Source: an uncultured Oscillospiraceae bacterium (GTDB lineage: Bacteria; Bacillota; Clostridia; Oscillospirales; Oscillospiraceae). From it: a stretch of DNA of 10,161 bases. The position numbers were made by a program, and so were the translations under genes. The stretch spans positions 1-10,161 of the forward strand of contig CAJUQS010000067.1 in NCBI GenBank assembly GCA_910588365.1, read 5' to 3'. The notes below the pieces were generated by a model. It did no database searches. It was not told the origin of the DNA and saw only the letters and a list, made by a program, of their open reading frames with translations. Positions 1-7,122 of the stretch are shown piece by piece. Each line of letters starts with the position of its first letter. Within the stretch, counting starts at the first letter, position 1.

Positions 1-17
1 AGGGGTCATGCACGATT

Positions 18-53
18 ATTCTGCACAGGCGCTCGATGCGCCTGTTGCAGAAT
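18..53. repeat. Strong imperfect inverted repeat (stem-loop) downstream of the marR gene
   Basis: The arms at 18-32 and 38-53 pair over 15 base pairs with one unpaired T at 45, and the loop is TCGAT (33-37). The inner stem is CAGGCGC/GCGCCTG. No T-run follows on either strand, so I do not call it a standard intrinsic terminator, although it lies about 100 bases past the marR stop codon and could mark the 3' end of that transcript. A weaker GGCGG/CCGCC stem sits at 88-105. The rest of 1-149 shows no convincing gene. Confidence 0.6.
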
Positions 54-149
54 CCTGACGGATTGCAAGGATTTTTAACGCAGTCAGGGCGGAAAATATG
101 CCGCCAAGGCGGGCGCGGGGAGATGTTAAACAGGCTCTTATGCCGCCGC

Positions 150-578
150 TCACGATGCCGTATGGGGAAAGCTGCCCTGCTCCAGCCGCTCCAGCAGGTC
201 GGTCAGCAGCTGCCAGTCCTCCGGGGAGAGGCTGGCGGAAAGACGGGCCTGGAACTCCTCAAAGGCCTGGTCCAGGACGGGCAGCATCCGCTCCCCCTCC
301 TCTGTCAAAAACAGCTGGTACTGGCGGCGGTTGTTGGGGACCGTCTCCCGGCGGATATGGCACATGTCCTCCAGCCGCCGGGCGTCCCGGGCGACGCTGC
401 CCTTGTCCAGGGCGTAGAAGCTGGCGATCTCCTCCTGGCTGGCGCCGGGATGCCTGTTGGTATAGAGGACAATCAGGTGCATGCACCCCACGTACCGGTA
501 GGGCGTCAGGGACCGCCGGAGTGCCAGCCGCCGCTGGCGGTTGATGCGGATCATACTGGAGAGAACCTGGGTAGCCAT
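150..578 (-). CDS. MarR family transcriptional regulator, second gene of the MATE operon
   Basis: The 142-residue product has the size and layout of MarR proteins: an N-terminal helix, a winged helix-turn-helix at about residues 46-95 (QEEIASFYALDKGSVARDARRLE as scaffold and recognition helices, then a wing with NNRRQYQLFLTEEG), and a C-terminal dimerisation helix. MarR proteins are dimeric, usually repress a nearby efflux or stress operon, and let go on binding a small ligand. The ATG at 576-578 is preceded by GGGAGGTGA, which overlaps the end of the upstream MATE gene. The gap to the MATE stop codon is 4 bases, so the two genes are translationally close and should be co-transcribed. Autoregulation of the promoter at 2055-2082 is inferred from context. 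The family is clear; the ligand cannot be told. Confidence 0.88.
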   Translation of the reverse strand: MATQVLSSMIRINRQRRLALRRSLTPYRYVGCMHLIVLYTNRHPGASQEEIASFYALDKGSVARDARRLEDMCHIRRETVPNNRRQYQLFLTEEGERMLPVLDQAFEEFQARLSASLSPEDWQLLTDLLERLEQGSFPHTAS

Positions 579-582
579 GGCG

Positions 583-1998
583 TCACCTCCCGGCGGCGGG
601 GGTGAGGAGGGCGTCCTCCCGCGCGGCCCGGATCTCCGCCTCCCGGCGGATCTCCCCCTTGATGCTGCGGATCATGGGCAGCGCCAGGGCAATGGTCAGC
701 AGGTCCGCCACCGCCTGGACGGAGGCCACGCCGTTGGCTCCCCAGAAATAGGCCATGGGGTAGACGATGGGCAGAAAGCAGGTGCCCTGCCGCGCGGTGG
801 ACAGGATCACCGCGCCCCGGGCCTTGCCCAGCCCGGCGCACAGGGAGTTGACCATGGCAACCCAGCTGTGGACCGGAAGCGCCAGACATTGCAGGCGGAT
901 GCACAGCGCACCGATGTCCTGCATGGCGGGATCCGCCTGGGCGAAGAGGACGATGAGGGGCCGGGCAAAGACCGCCAGGAGCAGCGCCATCAGCCCCGAG
1001 CCCAGCAGCGACACCCGGGCGGCAAAGCGGTAGCTCTCCTCCACGCGGTCATACCGCTCCGCTCCCCAGTTGAAGCCCGCCACCGGCTGAAAGCCCGTGC
1101 CGAAGCCCAGGATGATGCCAAAGGGGAACATCATGATCCGGTTGGTCACGCCCACACCGGCCAGAACCGAGTCGGAGATGCCGCCGGCGATGTTGTTGAG
1201 CACGATGGCGGACACCACCGCCAGCCCGTTGCGGAACAGGGAGGAGGAGCCCACGCTGGCCACCTGCCAGAGGATACTGGCGGTGGGGCGGAAGTTTCGT
1301 ATGCTCAGGTGCAGGAGGCTCTTGCGGGTGGCGTAGGGGAACACCAGGATGCAGAAGCTGACCAGCTTGGAGATGGCAGTGGCCATGGACGCGCCCGCCA
1401 CCCCCAGCTCCAGGGCGAAGATGAAGATAGGGTCCAGGGCGCAGTTGAGGATGCCGCCGAAGCCCATGCCGATCATGGAGCGCATGGCGCTGCCCTCGGC
1501 CCGGAGGCACTGGTTCATCACGAAGTTGCCGGCCATCAGGGGGGCGACCAGCAGCACGTAGGTGGCGTAGTCAATGGCGTACTGCTCGCAGGTATCCGTA
1601 GCGCCCAGCAGCCGGACCATGGGCGTCATGAAGGTGACTCCCAGGACCATCACCGCAACGCCGAAGCCCACGGCCAGGAAGAAGGCGGAGGAGAGGACCT
1701 GGCTGGCCTTCTCCTCCTTCCTGGCGCCCAGGAGGCGGGAGATATAGCTGGCCGCGCCTACGGCCAGCATGGAGCCGGCCATCATGATGATCTGGTCCAG
1801 GGAGGCGTTGACGCTGACCGCCGCCGTGGCGTTGGTGCCCAGGGAGCTGACGAAAAAGGTATCCGCCAGATTGTAGATCGAGGTGATGAGAAACGAAATA
1901 ATAGACGGCACCGCCATCTTGGTGATCACCCTTGGCAGCGGCTCCGTCAGCATCATGGTTTTCCGGTATTCCTGTTTTTCCTTGTCCATGCCAGTCAT
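583..1998 (-). CDS. MATE family multidrug/Na+ efflux transporter
   Basis: The 471-residue protein is a polytopic membrane protein with the two-fold pseudo-repeat of MATE exporters. The N-terminal half opens with KMAVPSIISFLITSIYNLADTFFVSSLG, the typical first helix region, and the second half repeats it around GLAVVSAIVLNNIAGG. About 12 hydrophobic segments can be counted. MATE proteins export cationic drugs or metabolites in exchange for Na+ or H+. The ATG at 1996-1998 has GGAGGG 9-10 bases upstream; an internal ATG four codons in is an alternative. The C-terminus has a charged tail after the last helix. It is the first gene of a two-gene unit with marR, which suggests ligand-inducible export. 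The closest subgroup (DinF-like or NorM-like) and the substrate cannot be decided from sequence alone. Confidence 0.92.
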   Translation of the reverse strand: MTGMDKEKQEYRKTMMLTEPLPRVITKMAVPSIISFLITSIYNLADTFFVSSLGTNATAAVSVNASLDQIIMMAGSMLAVGAASYISRLLGARKEEKASQVLSSAFFLAVGFGVAVMVLGVTFMTPMVRLLGATDTCEQYAIDYATYVLLVAPLMAGNFVMNQCLRAEGSAMRSMIGMGFGGILNCALDPIFIFALELGVAGASMATAISKLVSFCILVFPYATRKSLLHLSIRNFRPTASILWQVASVGSSSLFRNGLAVVSAIVLNNIAGGISDSVLAGVGVTNRIMMFPFGIILGFGTGFQPVAGFNWGAERYDRVEESYRFAARVSLLGSGLMALLLAVFARPLIVLFAQADPAMQDIGALCIRLQCLALPVHSWVAMVNSLCAGLGKARGAVILSTARQGTCFLPIVYPMAYFWGANGVASVQAVADLLTIALALPMIRSIKGEIRREAEIRAAREDALLTPAAGR

Positions 1999-2023
1999 AA
2001 CGACATCCCTCCACAGCTCTTTA

Positions 2024-2048
2024 GTTTCATCTGCAACTGTTTCATCTG
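2024..2048. repeat. Tandem 10-base direct repeat, candidate MarR operator
   Basis: GTTTCATCTG occurs at 2024-2033 and again at 2039-2048, 15 bases apart start to start. On the minus strand the copies read CAGATGAAAC and lie immediately downstream of the -10 box, around the expected transcription start. The upstream copy (2039-2048) also extends into an imperfect inverted repeat, GTCTCA-GA-TGAAAC. The position fits a repressor site for the marR product, but that role is inferred; MarR sites are more often palindromes. Confidence 0.5.
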
Positions 2049-2054
2049 AGACTT

Positions 2055-2082
2055 ATTGTAGCACAGGGGGAGAATTTGTCAA
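2055..2082 (-). promoter_or_regulatory. Sigma-A type promoter of the MATE-marR operon
   Basis: Read on the minus strand there is a consensus -35 TTGACA (2077-2082), a 16-base spacer and a near-consensus -10 TACAAT (2055-2060). The predicted start lies near 2048, giving a leader of about 50 bases before the ATG at 1998. This is the best promoter match in the window. Confidence 0.82.
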
Positions 2083-2115
2083 GGGGTGTCTGCCCTCCGG
2101 CGAAAAACATCTGCC

Positions 2116-2160
2116 GCGGGGCGCCCGTCCCCGCCCGGCGAGAAAAATGGGCGGGGTTTT
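2116..2160 (+). terminator. Terminator-like hairpin with a competing helix upstream of uppP
   Basis: CCCCGCCC (2129-2136) pairs with GGGCGGGG (2149-2156) around a 12-base loop and is followed by TTTT (2157-2160), an intrinsic terminator shape on the plus strand. The same CCCCGC (2129-2134) can instead pair with GCGGGG at 2116-2121, which would break the terminator. It lies between two divergent promoters, with no plus-strand gene before it. It could insulate uppP or act as an attenuator if a promoter exists further upstream; I see none that is convincing. Confidence 0.5.
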
Positions 2161-2171
2161 CTAAAAAAGAG

Positions 2172-2200
2172 TGGAAAAACACAAACAGCTGTGCTATGAT
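2172..2200 (+). promoter_or_regulatory. Promoter of the uppP-Nudix-ftsK cluster
   Basis: TATGAT at 2195-2200 is preceded by TGC, giving an extended -10 (TGnTATGAT). A weak -35, TGGAAA, lies at 2172-2177 with a 17-base spacer. The extended -10 would compensate for the poor -35. It sits about 30 bases upstream of the uppP start codon. Confidence 0.6.
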
Positions 2201-2231
2201 ATCAGATGAATCTTTTTGAGGAGGCGGCGCT

Positions 2232-3101
2232 GTGACACTGTTGAACGCTTTGATTTTAGGGATTATCCAGGGGGTGGCGGAATTTCTGCCCATCTCCAGC
2301 TCCGGCCACCTGTCCATTGCCCAGAACCTGCTGGGACTGGGGGTGGAGGGGACGGACGACGTGTTTTTTGACGTACTGCTCCACCTGGGGACCCTGGCGG
2401 CGGTATTCGCGGCCTACTGGACGGATATCCGCGAGATGGTGCTGGAGTTTTTCCGCATGATCAGCGACGTGGCCGGCGGCAGGTCGCCCCAGAAGATCCC
2501 ACCGGCCCGGCGGCTGATTGTGCTGATCGTGGTGGGTACGCTGCCCCTGTTTTTGATTCTGCCCATCAAGGATCTGGTGGAGGGGCTCTATAGCAACACC
2601 TTCTTCGTGGGCGGGGCCCTGCTGGTGACGGGACTGCTGCTCTACTTCTGCGACCGCATCCGCAAGGGGCGCAAGAATGAGCGCACCGTCACCATGGCCG
2701 ACGTGCTGGTTGTGGGCCTGGGCCAGGCCGTCGCAACCTGTCCTGGCATCTCCCGCTCCGGCATGACCATCTCCATGGGCTGCTTCCGGGGCATGGAGCG
2801 GCGCTTCGCCGTCCGCTTTGCCTTCCTGCTGTCCATCCCGGCGGTGCTGGGCGCGAACATTTTGCAGATAAAGGACGTGGCCGGGGCGGGCGTCGACGTG
2901 AAGCTTTTGCCCGCGTACATCCTGGGCGTGGCCGCCGCCGCCGTGTCCGGCTACCTCTCCATCCGTCTGGTGCGGATGGTGGCGGACAAGGGGAGGTTCG
3001 GCGCGTTCGCCTGCTACTGCTGGGCTGCGGGCGCCATTACCGTGGTGCTGAGCCTGCTGCGGGCGTTCAACCTGCTGCCCTGGCTGAACGTTGCGGCGTG
3101 A
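2232..3101 (+). CDS. uppP: Undecaprenyl-diphosphatase (UppP/BacA family)
   Basis: The enzyme removes a phosphate from undecaprenyl pyrophosphate in the cytoplasmic membrane, recycling the lipid carrier for peptidoglycan and other wall polymers; family members give bacitracin resistance when abundant. The 289-residue product is of normal family length. Both signature motifs are present: QGVAEFLPISSSGH at residues 13-26 (Q13 and E17 form the (E/Q)xxxE motif, H26 the conserved histidine) and PGISRSG at 171-177 (catalytic S174 and R175). About eight hydrophobic segments follow the family pattern. The start is GTG at 2232, which places MTLLNALILGIIQG exactly at the family N-terminus; GAGGAGG (2218-2224) lies 7 bases upstream. 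The Nudix gene follows after 13 bases, so they are probably co-transcribed. Confidence 0.96.
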   Translation: MTLLNALILGIIQGVAEFLPISSSGHLSIAQNLLGLGVEGTDDVFFDVLLHLGTLAAVFAAYWTDIREMVLEFFRMISDVAGGRSPQKIPPARRLIVLIVVGTLPLFLILPIKDLVEGLYSNTFFVGGALLVTGLLLYFCDRIRKGRKNERTVTMADVLVVGLGQAVATCPGISRSGMTISMGCFRGMERRFAVRFAFLLSIPAVLGANILQIKDVAGAGVDVKLLPAYILGVAAAAVSGYLSIRLVRMVADKGRFGAFACYCWAAGAITVVLSLLRAFNLLPWLNVAA

Positions 3102-3114
3102 CGGGGGCGGAACC

Positions 3115-3630
3115 ATGGCAAGAGAGCTTTGGGACGCCTGTGACAGGGAGGGCAATCCCCTGGGCTTTGATCTGGTCCGTGGGGAGCCCGTTCCTGTGGG
3201 CGTGTGGCACCTGGTGGCGGAGATCTACTCCGTGACCCGGGACGGCCGGGTGCTGGTGACCAAGCGCCACCCGGACAAATCCTGGGGCGGACAATGGGAG
3301 ATCACCGGAGGAGGGGTACGCAAGGGCGAGACGCCCCTGGAGGGGGCCCGCCGGGAGCTGCGGGAGGAGACGGGACTCGCGGTGCGGGATCTGCGCCCGG
3401 TCTACGTCCAGAACCGCGGCGACACGATCTACCACTGCTTCCTGGCGGTGTTTGACCCGGCGGAGCAGACGATCCGCCTCCAGGAGGGTGAGACAGTGGA
3501 CTGGCGTCTGCTGCCCTATGCGGCATTCAAGGAATTTCTCATGACGGACGCCTTTGTGGATACCATCCGCCGGCGGTTTCTGGACCACCAGGAGGCGTTT
3601 GACCGCCTGCTGGCGGAGTACTTGGAATAA
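3115..3630 (+). CDS. Nudix hydrolase
   Basis: Nudix proteins cleave nucleoside diphosphates linked to another moiety, using divalent metal. The 171-residue product carries a complete Nudix box at residues 66-88: G66, E72, then R80-E81-L82, E84-E85 and G87-L88, matching GX5EX7REUXEEXGU. The N-terminal stretch WDACDREGNPLGFDLVRGEP resembles the Nudix subgroup related to isopentenyl-diphosphate isomerase (YfcD-like), but the substrate cannot be inferred. A TTG at 3091 would extend the protein by eight residues into the end of uppP. I prefer ATG 3115 because MARELWD is the natural family start and a G-rich stretch precedes it. It lies 13 bases after uppP and 11 before ftsK. A housecleaning or isoprenoid-linked role next to uppP is speculation. 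Confidence 0.9.
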   Translation: MARELWDACDREGNPLGFDLVRGEPVPVGVWHLVAEIYSVTRDGRVLVTKRHPDKSWGGQWEITGGGVRKGETPLEGARRELREETGLAVRDLRPVYVQNRGDTIYHCFLAVFDPAEQTIRLQEGETVDWRLLPYAAFKEFLMTDAFVDTIRRRFLDHQEAFDRLLAEYLE

Positions 3631-3641
3631 GAGGGAGAACC

Positions 3642-6308
3642 ATGGCAACAACACAGAAGAAAACCACATCCGGGGCGAGGAGCGGCGGAAGCCGCTCCTC
3701 CGGCGGCAAAAAGGGGGGCAGCCGTGCCGCCCCGCGGAGCCGTGCCCCGGCCAAGCAGCCCATCCGCCGGGAGGTGGGGGGCATTATCCTGCTGCTGGCG
3801 GGGCTGTGCGTACTGGTGAGCTTTTTCACCGGGGACGGCTGGCTCATCAACCTGATCCCGAGGTTTCTCAAGGGCCTGCTGGGGGTGGGGTACTTTGTGA
3901 CGGTGCCCGCCCTGGCGGCGGCGGCCTGGATCCTGATCAATCACCGGGGGCGGCCCGTGGCACTGCGCACCGCCTGCGCCCTGCTGACCCCCTATTTATT
4001 CGGCGGGGTGTGGCACATGCTGTTCTGCAAGCTGGATCTCAGCGAGGCGGAGACGCTCTTCCCTACCCTGTGGACCTCCGGGTTCACCCTGGAATCCGGA
4101 GGCGCGCTGGCCGGGGGCACGGCCCACTGCTTCATGGCCGTGCTGGGGAAGCCCGCCTCCCTGATCGTTTTCCTGGTTTTGCTGGTGGTGCTGGCGATGA
4201 CGGCCGCCCAGGTAACCCCGGCCCTGCTGATCCAGCTATGGCGGGACTGGGAACGGCCGGACTACTGCGAGGAGGACTACGAGGACGAGGAGGATTACGC
4301 CCCCGCTCCGCCGCCCAGAAGGCAGTCCCGCCCGGCCCCGCAGAAGAAGCAGCCCGCCCCCGCCAGGAAGCGCCCGACCATCGACATTCCGCTGGACGGC
4401 ACGCCCCTGGGCGGACCGCCGCCGGAGATCGCCCCGGAGACGGTGCTGGAGCAGCCGGAGGAGCGGGCCGGCTTTTTCCGGCCCCGGGAGCGGGAGCAGC
4501 TGACCCCGGCGGATATCCTCGCGCCCCAGCCGGAGCCGCCGGCGGCCCCGCGGGAGCCGGAACCGGAGCCCGTCCCCTTTGAGGAGGATGTCCCGGACTT
4601 CGCCGCGGCCTCCGGGGAGGTCCTAGCCGCCGCGCCCCCCGATCCGGAGCCCGCGCCCGTGGAGGAGACGCCGCCCCCGCCTCCTCCGCCGCCCCAGGAG
4701 GAGCGGAGGAGGAAGAAGTCCACCGCCGAGGCGGTGGAGGAGGCCACGGCCCAGGTGGCGGCGGAGATCGCCAGCGGTCTGGCCGCCGGTGGGGACGTAT
4801 ACGACTTCCCGCCGGTTTCCCTGCTGGATATGAACACCAGCGACAACTACATCGAGGCGGGGGCGGAGCTGCGCATCAATGCCCAGCGTCTGGCGGACAC
4901 CCTGCGCAGCTTCGGCGTGGATGCCGCCGCCGGGGACGTGGTCCGGGGCCCGGCCATCACCCGCTACGAATTTGTCCTGGCCCAGGGGGTGAAGCTCAGC
5001 AAGGTCACCAACCTGGCCGGGGACATCGCCCTCGCCCTGGGTGCCAGCGGCGTGCGCATCGCCCCCATTCTGGAGAAGATCTCCGTGGTGGGCATTGAGG
5101 TTCCCAACAAGGCCGTCAGCCCCGTGCTCATCCGGGATGTCATTGAGTCCAACACCTTTTCCGCCCACAAGTCCACCGTGGCCTTCGCCGTGGGCCGGGA
5201 TATCGGCAACAAGGAGATCGTGGGCGACATCGCCAAGCTCCCCCACGTGCTCATCGCCGGAACCACCGGCTCGGGCAAGTCGGTGTGTACCAACTCCCTG
5301 ATTGTCAGCCTGCTCTACAAGTCCAGCCCCGAGGACGTGCGCTTTATCATGATTGACCCGAAGATGGTGGAGCTGGCTCCCTACAACGGCATCCCCCACC
5401 TGCTGGTTCCCGTGGTCACGGATCCGAAGAAGGCCGCCGGCGCCCTCCAGTGGGCGGTGTTTGAGATGATGAAGCGGTACAAGACCTTCTCCGAGCTGGG
5501 CGCCAAGAAGCTGGAGGAGTACAACGCCATCGCCGCCAGGCGGGAGGACGTCCCCCACATGCCGTCGGTGGTGGTGGTCATCGATGAGCTGGCGGATCTG
5601 ATGCTGGTGGCCGCCAAGGAGGTGGAGGAGTCCATCTGCCGGGTGGCCCAGATGGGCCGCGCCGCCGGGATGCACCTGGTCATCGCCACCCAGAGCCCCC
5701 GTGCCGACGTGATCACGGGCCTGATGAAGGCCAACATTCCCAGCCGCATCGCCTTCGCCGTGGCCTCCAGCCTGGAGTCCCGGATCATCCTGGACGACAT
5801 GGGCGCGGAAAAGCTGGTGGGCCGGGGCGACATGCTCTACGCCCCATTGGGAAGCGGCAAGCCCATCCGCGTTCAGGGCTGCTTCATCACCCCTGAGGAA
5901 ATCGAGCGGGTGGTGCGCTATGTCAAGTCCACCGGCGAGGTCCAGTACGACCAGGAGGTCTACCAGAAGATCGAGGAGTCCGTCCAGGAGCGGGAGAAGA
6001 AGGGCTCCGCCCCCGACGCCGCCGGAGCGGAGGAGGACGCGTGCGACGAGCTGCTGCCCGCCGCCGTGGAGGTCATCCTGGAGACCGGACAGGCATCGGT
6101 TTCCATGCTCCAGCGCCGGCTGAAGCTGGGCTACTCCCGGGCCGCCCGTCTGGTGGACCAGATGGAACAGAAGGGCTACGTGGGGCCCTTCGAGGGATCC
6201 AAGCCCCGGCAGCTTCTCATCACCAAGGCCAAGTGGCAGGAGTTGCAGATGGGCGGCGCAGCCGCTCCCGATCCCGCTGTGGAGGACGCCCCCTGGGATG
6301 AGGCGTGA
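3642..6308 (+). CDS. ftsK: DNA translocase FtsK/SpoIIIE
   Basis: The product is a membrane-anchored hexameric ATPase that pumps DNA through the division or sporulation septum. Its 888 residues show the full family layout. A basic, Gly/Ser-rich N-terminus (1-42) is followed by about four transmembrane segments between 43 and 200. Next comes a long linker rich in Pro, Glu and Ala (about 205-385), then the motor from about 386. Walker A is GTTGSGKS at 540-547 (K546) and Walker B is VVVVIDELAD with D648 and E649. The C-terminal gamma winged helix (about 802-870, with SVSMLQRRLKLGYSRAARLVDQME) reads the orienting DNA motifs. GAGGGAG lies just before the ATG. The gene is intact, but an IS3 end starts one base after its TGA, so its native downstream region and any terminator are gone. 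Whether this copy works in vegetative division (SftA/FtsK-like) or sporulation (SpoIIIE-like) cannot be told. Confidence 0.97.
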   Translation: MATTQKKTTSGARSGGSRSSGGKKGGSRAAPRSRAPAKQPIRREVGGIILLLAGLCVLVSFFTGDGWLINLIPRFLKGLLGVGYFVTVPALAAAAWILINHRGRPVALRTACALLTPYLFGGVWHMLFCKLDLSEAETLFPTLWTSGFTLESGGALAGGTAHCFMAVLGKPASLIVFLVLLVVLAMTAAQVTPALLIQLWRDWERPDYCEEDYEDEEDYAPAPPPRRQSRPAPQKKQPAPARKRPTIDIPLDGTPLGGPPPEIAPETVLEQPEERAGFFRPREREQLTPADILAPQPEPPAAPREPEPEPVPFEEDVPDFAAASGEVLAAAPPDPEPAPVEETPPPPPPPPQEERRRKKSTAEAVEEATAQVAAEIASGLAAGGDVYDFPPVSLLDMNTSDNYIEAGAELRINAQRLADTLRSFGVDAAAGDVVRGPAITRYEFVLAQGVKLSKVTNLAGDIALALGASGVRIAPILEKISVVGIEVPNKAVSPVLIRDVIESNTFSAHKSTVAFAVGRDIGNKEIVGDIAKLPHVLIAGTTGSGKSVCTNSLIVSLLYKSSPEDVRFIMIDPKMVELAPYNGIPHLLVPVVTDPKKAAGALQWAVFEMMKRYKTFSELGAKKLEEYNAIAARREDVPHMPSVVVVIDELADLMLVAAKEVEESICRVAQMGRAAGMHLVIATQSPRADVITGLMKANIPSRIAFAVASSLESRIILDDMGAEKLVGRGDMLYAPLGSGKPIRVQGCFITPEEIERVVRYVKSTGEVQYDQEVYQKIEESVQEREKKGSAPDAAGAEEDACDELLPAAVEVILETGQASVSMLQRRLKLGYSRAARLVDQMEQKGYVGPFEGSKPRQLLITKAKWQELQMGGAAAPDPAVEDAPWDEA

Positions 6309-6309
6309 G

Positions 6310-6510
6310 TGAAGCAGCTCCCTAAAAGTCAGGCAAATATCAGGCGCAAAATGTTCAAACAGCCGAAAGGGCTTGTTGTCTGTGAACCGCAGGCAGCAAG
6401 CCCTTCAGCTTTTCCCTGATACGGCAGTTGTTATAGTAAACACGATATTCAAAGCGTTCCTGCTTGAAGTGATCCATCAAATTGAACTCTTGCAGATAGA
6501 GCAGTTCACT
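6310..6510 (-). mobile_element. Right-end remnant of an IS3-family (IS150-like) insertion sequence
   Basis: The plus strand at 6310-6334 begins TGAAGCAGCTCCCTAAAAGT, closely resembling the TGAACYGCCCCCAAAAGTT-type terminal repeat of many IS3-family elements. It starts one base after the ftsK stop. Inward of it, on the minus strand, is the end of an IS3 transposase. The matching left end is not found; the element is cut at about 6500-6511, where an IS256-family remnant begins. About 200 bases survive. Confidence 0.75.
6355..6510 (-). pseudogene. C-terminal fragment of an IS3-family transposase (OrfB)
   Basis: Read on the minus strand, the frame ending at the TGA at 6355-6357 encodes about 50 residues containing SELLYLQEFNLMDHFKQE, then YRVYYNNCRIREKLKGL and PAVHRQQALSAV. 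This is the conserved C-terminal region of the rve-type integrase domain of IS3-family OrfB proteins, where YYN-x-RI-x-KLKGL and HRQQAL are typical. All three catalytic acidic residues should lie upstream and are either missing or outside the recognisable part. There is no start codon. Changes from the usual pattern (Cys in place of Arg after YYNN) suggest decay. The family assignment is from recognised motifs, not a search. Confidence 0.8.
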
Positions 6511-7104
6511 ATAAGGTGAAGGAAAACCATCAGTATCGGACCAAGGCGGCCTATGTGGTTTTGGGCATCACCATGGATGGCACAAAGGGCATCCTGGGCG
6601 TCTGGATCGGGGAGCACGAGAGCAGCAAATTCTGGCTGAATGTACTGAACGATCTCAAAAGCAGGGGAGTTTTGGATGTGTATCTGTTCTTGTGGACGGT
6701 CTGAAAGGCTTTGCGGAAGCCATTGGGGCAGTCTATCCCCGCAGCCAGGTATAGCGGTGCATCGTCCATCAGCTCCGCTCCTCCACCCGCTTTGTCAGCT
6801 ATAAAGACATCAAGCCGCTGATGGCGGATTTGAAGAAGGTCTATACCGCTGTCACCAAGGTCGAGCACTGGACCGCCAGATGTCGAAATTGGGATGTGGT
6901 TCTATAGCAATCATCAGAATTCCTGGCAAAAGTTCGGAGGTGCAAAGTACGCATGGCTACGTTGTTGTCCTTGACGGGCAACAGCCCGCCTGCGTCCTCC
7001 GTCTTGCCCTGCACGCTTTGCCCTCCCCTCCTCTTTTGCCACGAATTCTGAAGCTTGCTATAGCTCAGCTCCAGCTCATGTTCCAGGACCGCCTGACTGC
7101 CTGA
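6501..7104 (+). pseudogene. IS256-family (Mutator-type) transposase, multiply broken
   Basis: The frame beginning HYKVKENHQYRTKAAYVVLG and running through GVWIGEHESSKFWLNVLNDL is the core of an IS256 transposase. At about 6691-6695 one base is missing: the frame shifts and continues as VDGLKGFAEAIGAVYPRSQV, containing the second catalytic Asp. At 6752-6754 a TAG replaces the expected CAG of the conserved QRCIVHQ motif. After SYKDIKPLMADLKKVYTAVTKVE (ending about 6865) the sequence jumps directly to the C-terminal motif HWTARCRNWDVVL (6866-6904), so roughly 110 residues including the catalytic Glu region appear deleted. A 156-base element then interrupts the gene; beyond it the frame resumes as AQLQLMFQDRLTA and ends at TGA 7102-7104. 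The gene cannot make an active transposase. Confidence 0.88.
6905..7060. mobile_element. 156-base MITE with 28-base terminal inverted repeats at a TA target
   Basis: The left end (6905-6932) starts TAGCAATCATCAGAATTCCT and the right end (7033-7060), on the opposite strand, starts TAGCAAGCTTCAGAATTCGT; 25 of 28 positions match, and similarity continues inward with gaps to about 6947 and 7016. TA dinucleotides flank both sides (6903-6904 and 7061-7062). Taking out 6905-7062 joins codons GTT CTA to GCT CAG and restores the IS256 C-terminus through its stop codon, which fixes both the boundaries and a 2-base duplication. There is no coding sequence inside. TA duplication is typical of IS630/Tc1-mariner transposases, so it is probably mobilised in trans by such an enzyme. 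The arrangement recalls the Correia elements of Neisseria, but no sequence relation is claimed. Confidence 0.85.
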
Positions 7105-7122
7105 ACCCGGCTTCGCCTTAAC

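Noticed and set aside
541..2049. Long plus-strand open frame of 502 codons
   Set aside because: It is the antisense of the MATE gene, with a His/Gly/Asp/Gln-rich composition typical of reading a GC-rich gene backwards; no domain and no ribosome site.
2256..3155. Minus-strand open frame of 299 codons under uppP
   Set aside because: It is a shadow of uppP with a His/Gln/Gly-rich composition; uppP has both family motifs and a promoter.
6880..7104. Plus-strand open frame of 74 codons as a separate small gene
   Set aside because: Its last residues (AQLQLMFQDRLTA) are the IS256 transposase C-terminus, and the rest is MITE sequence read in frame by chance.
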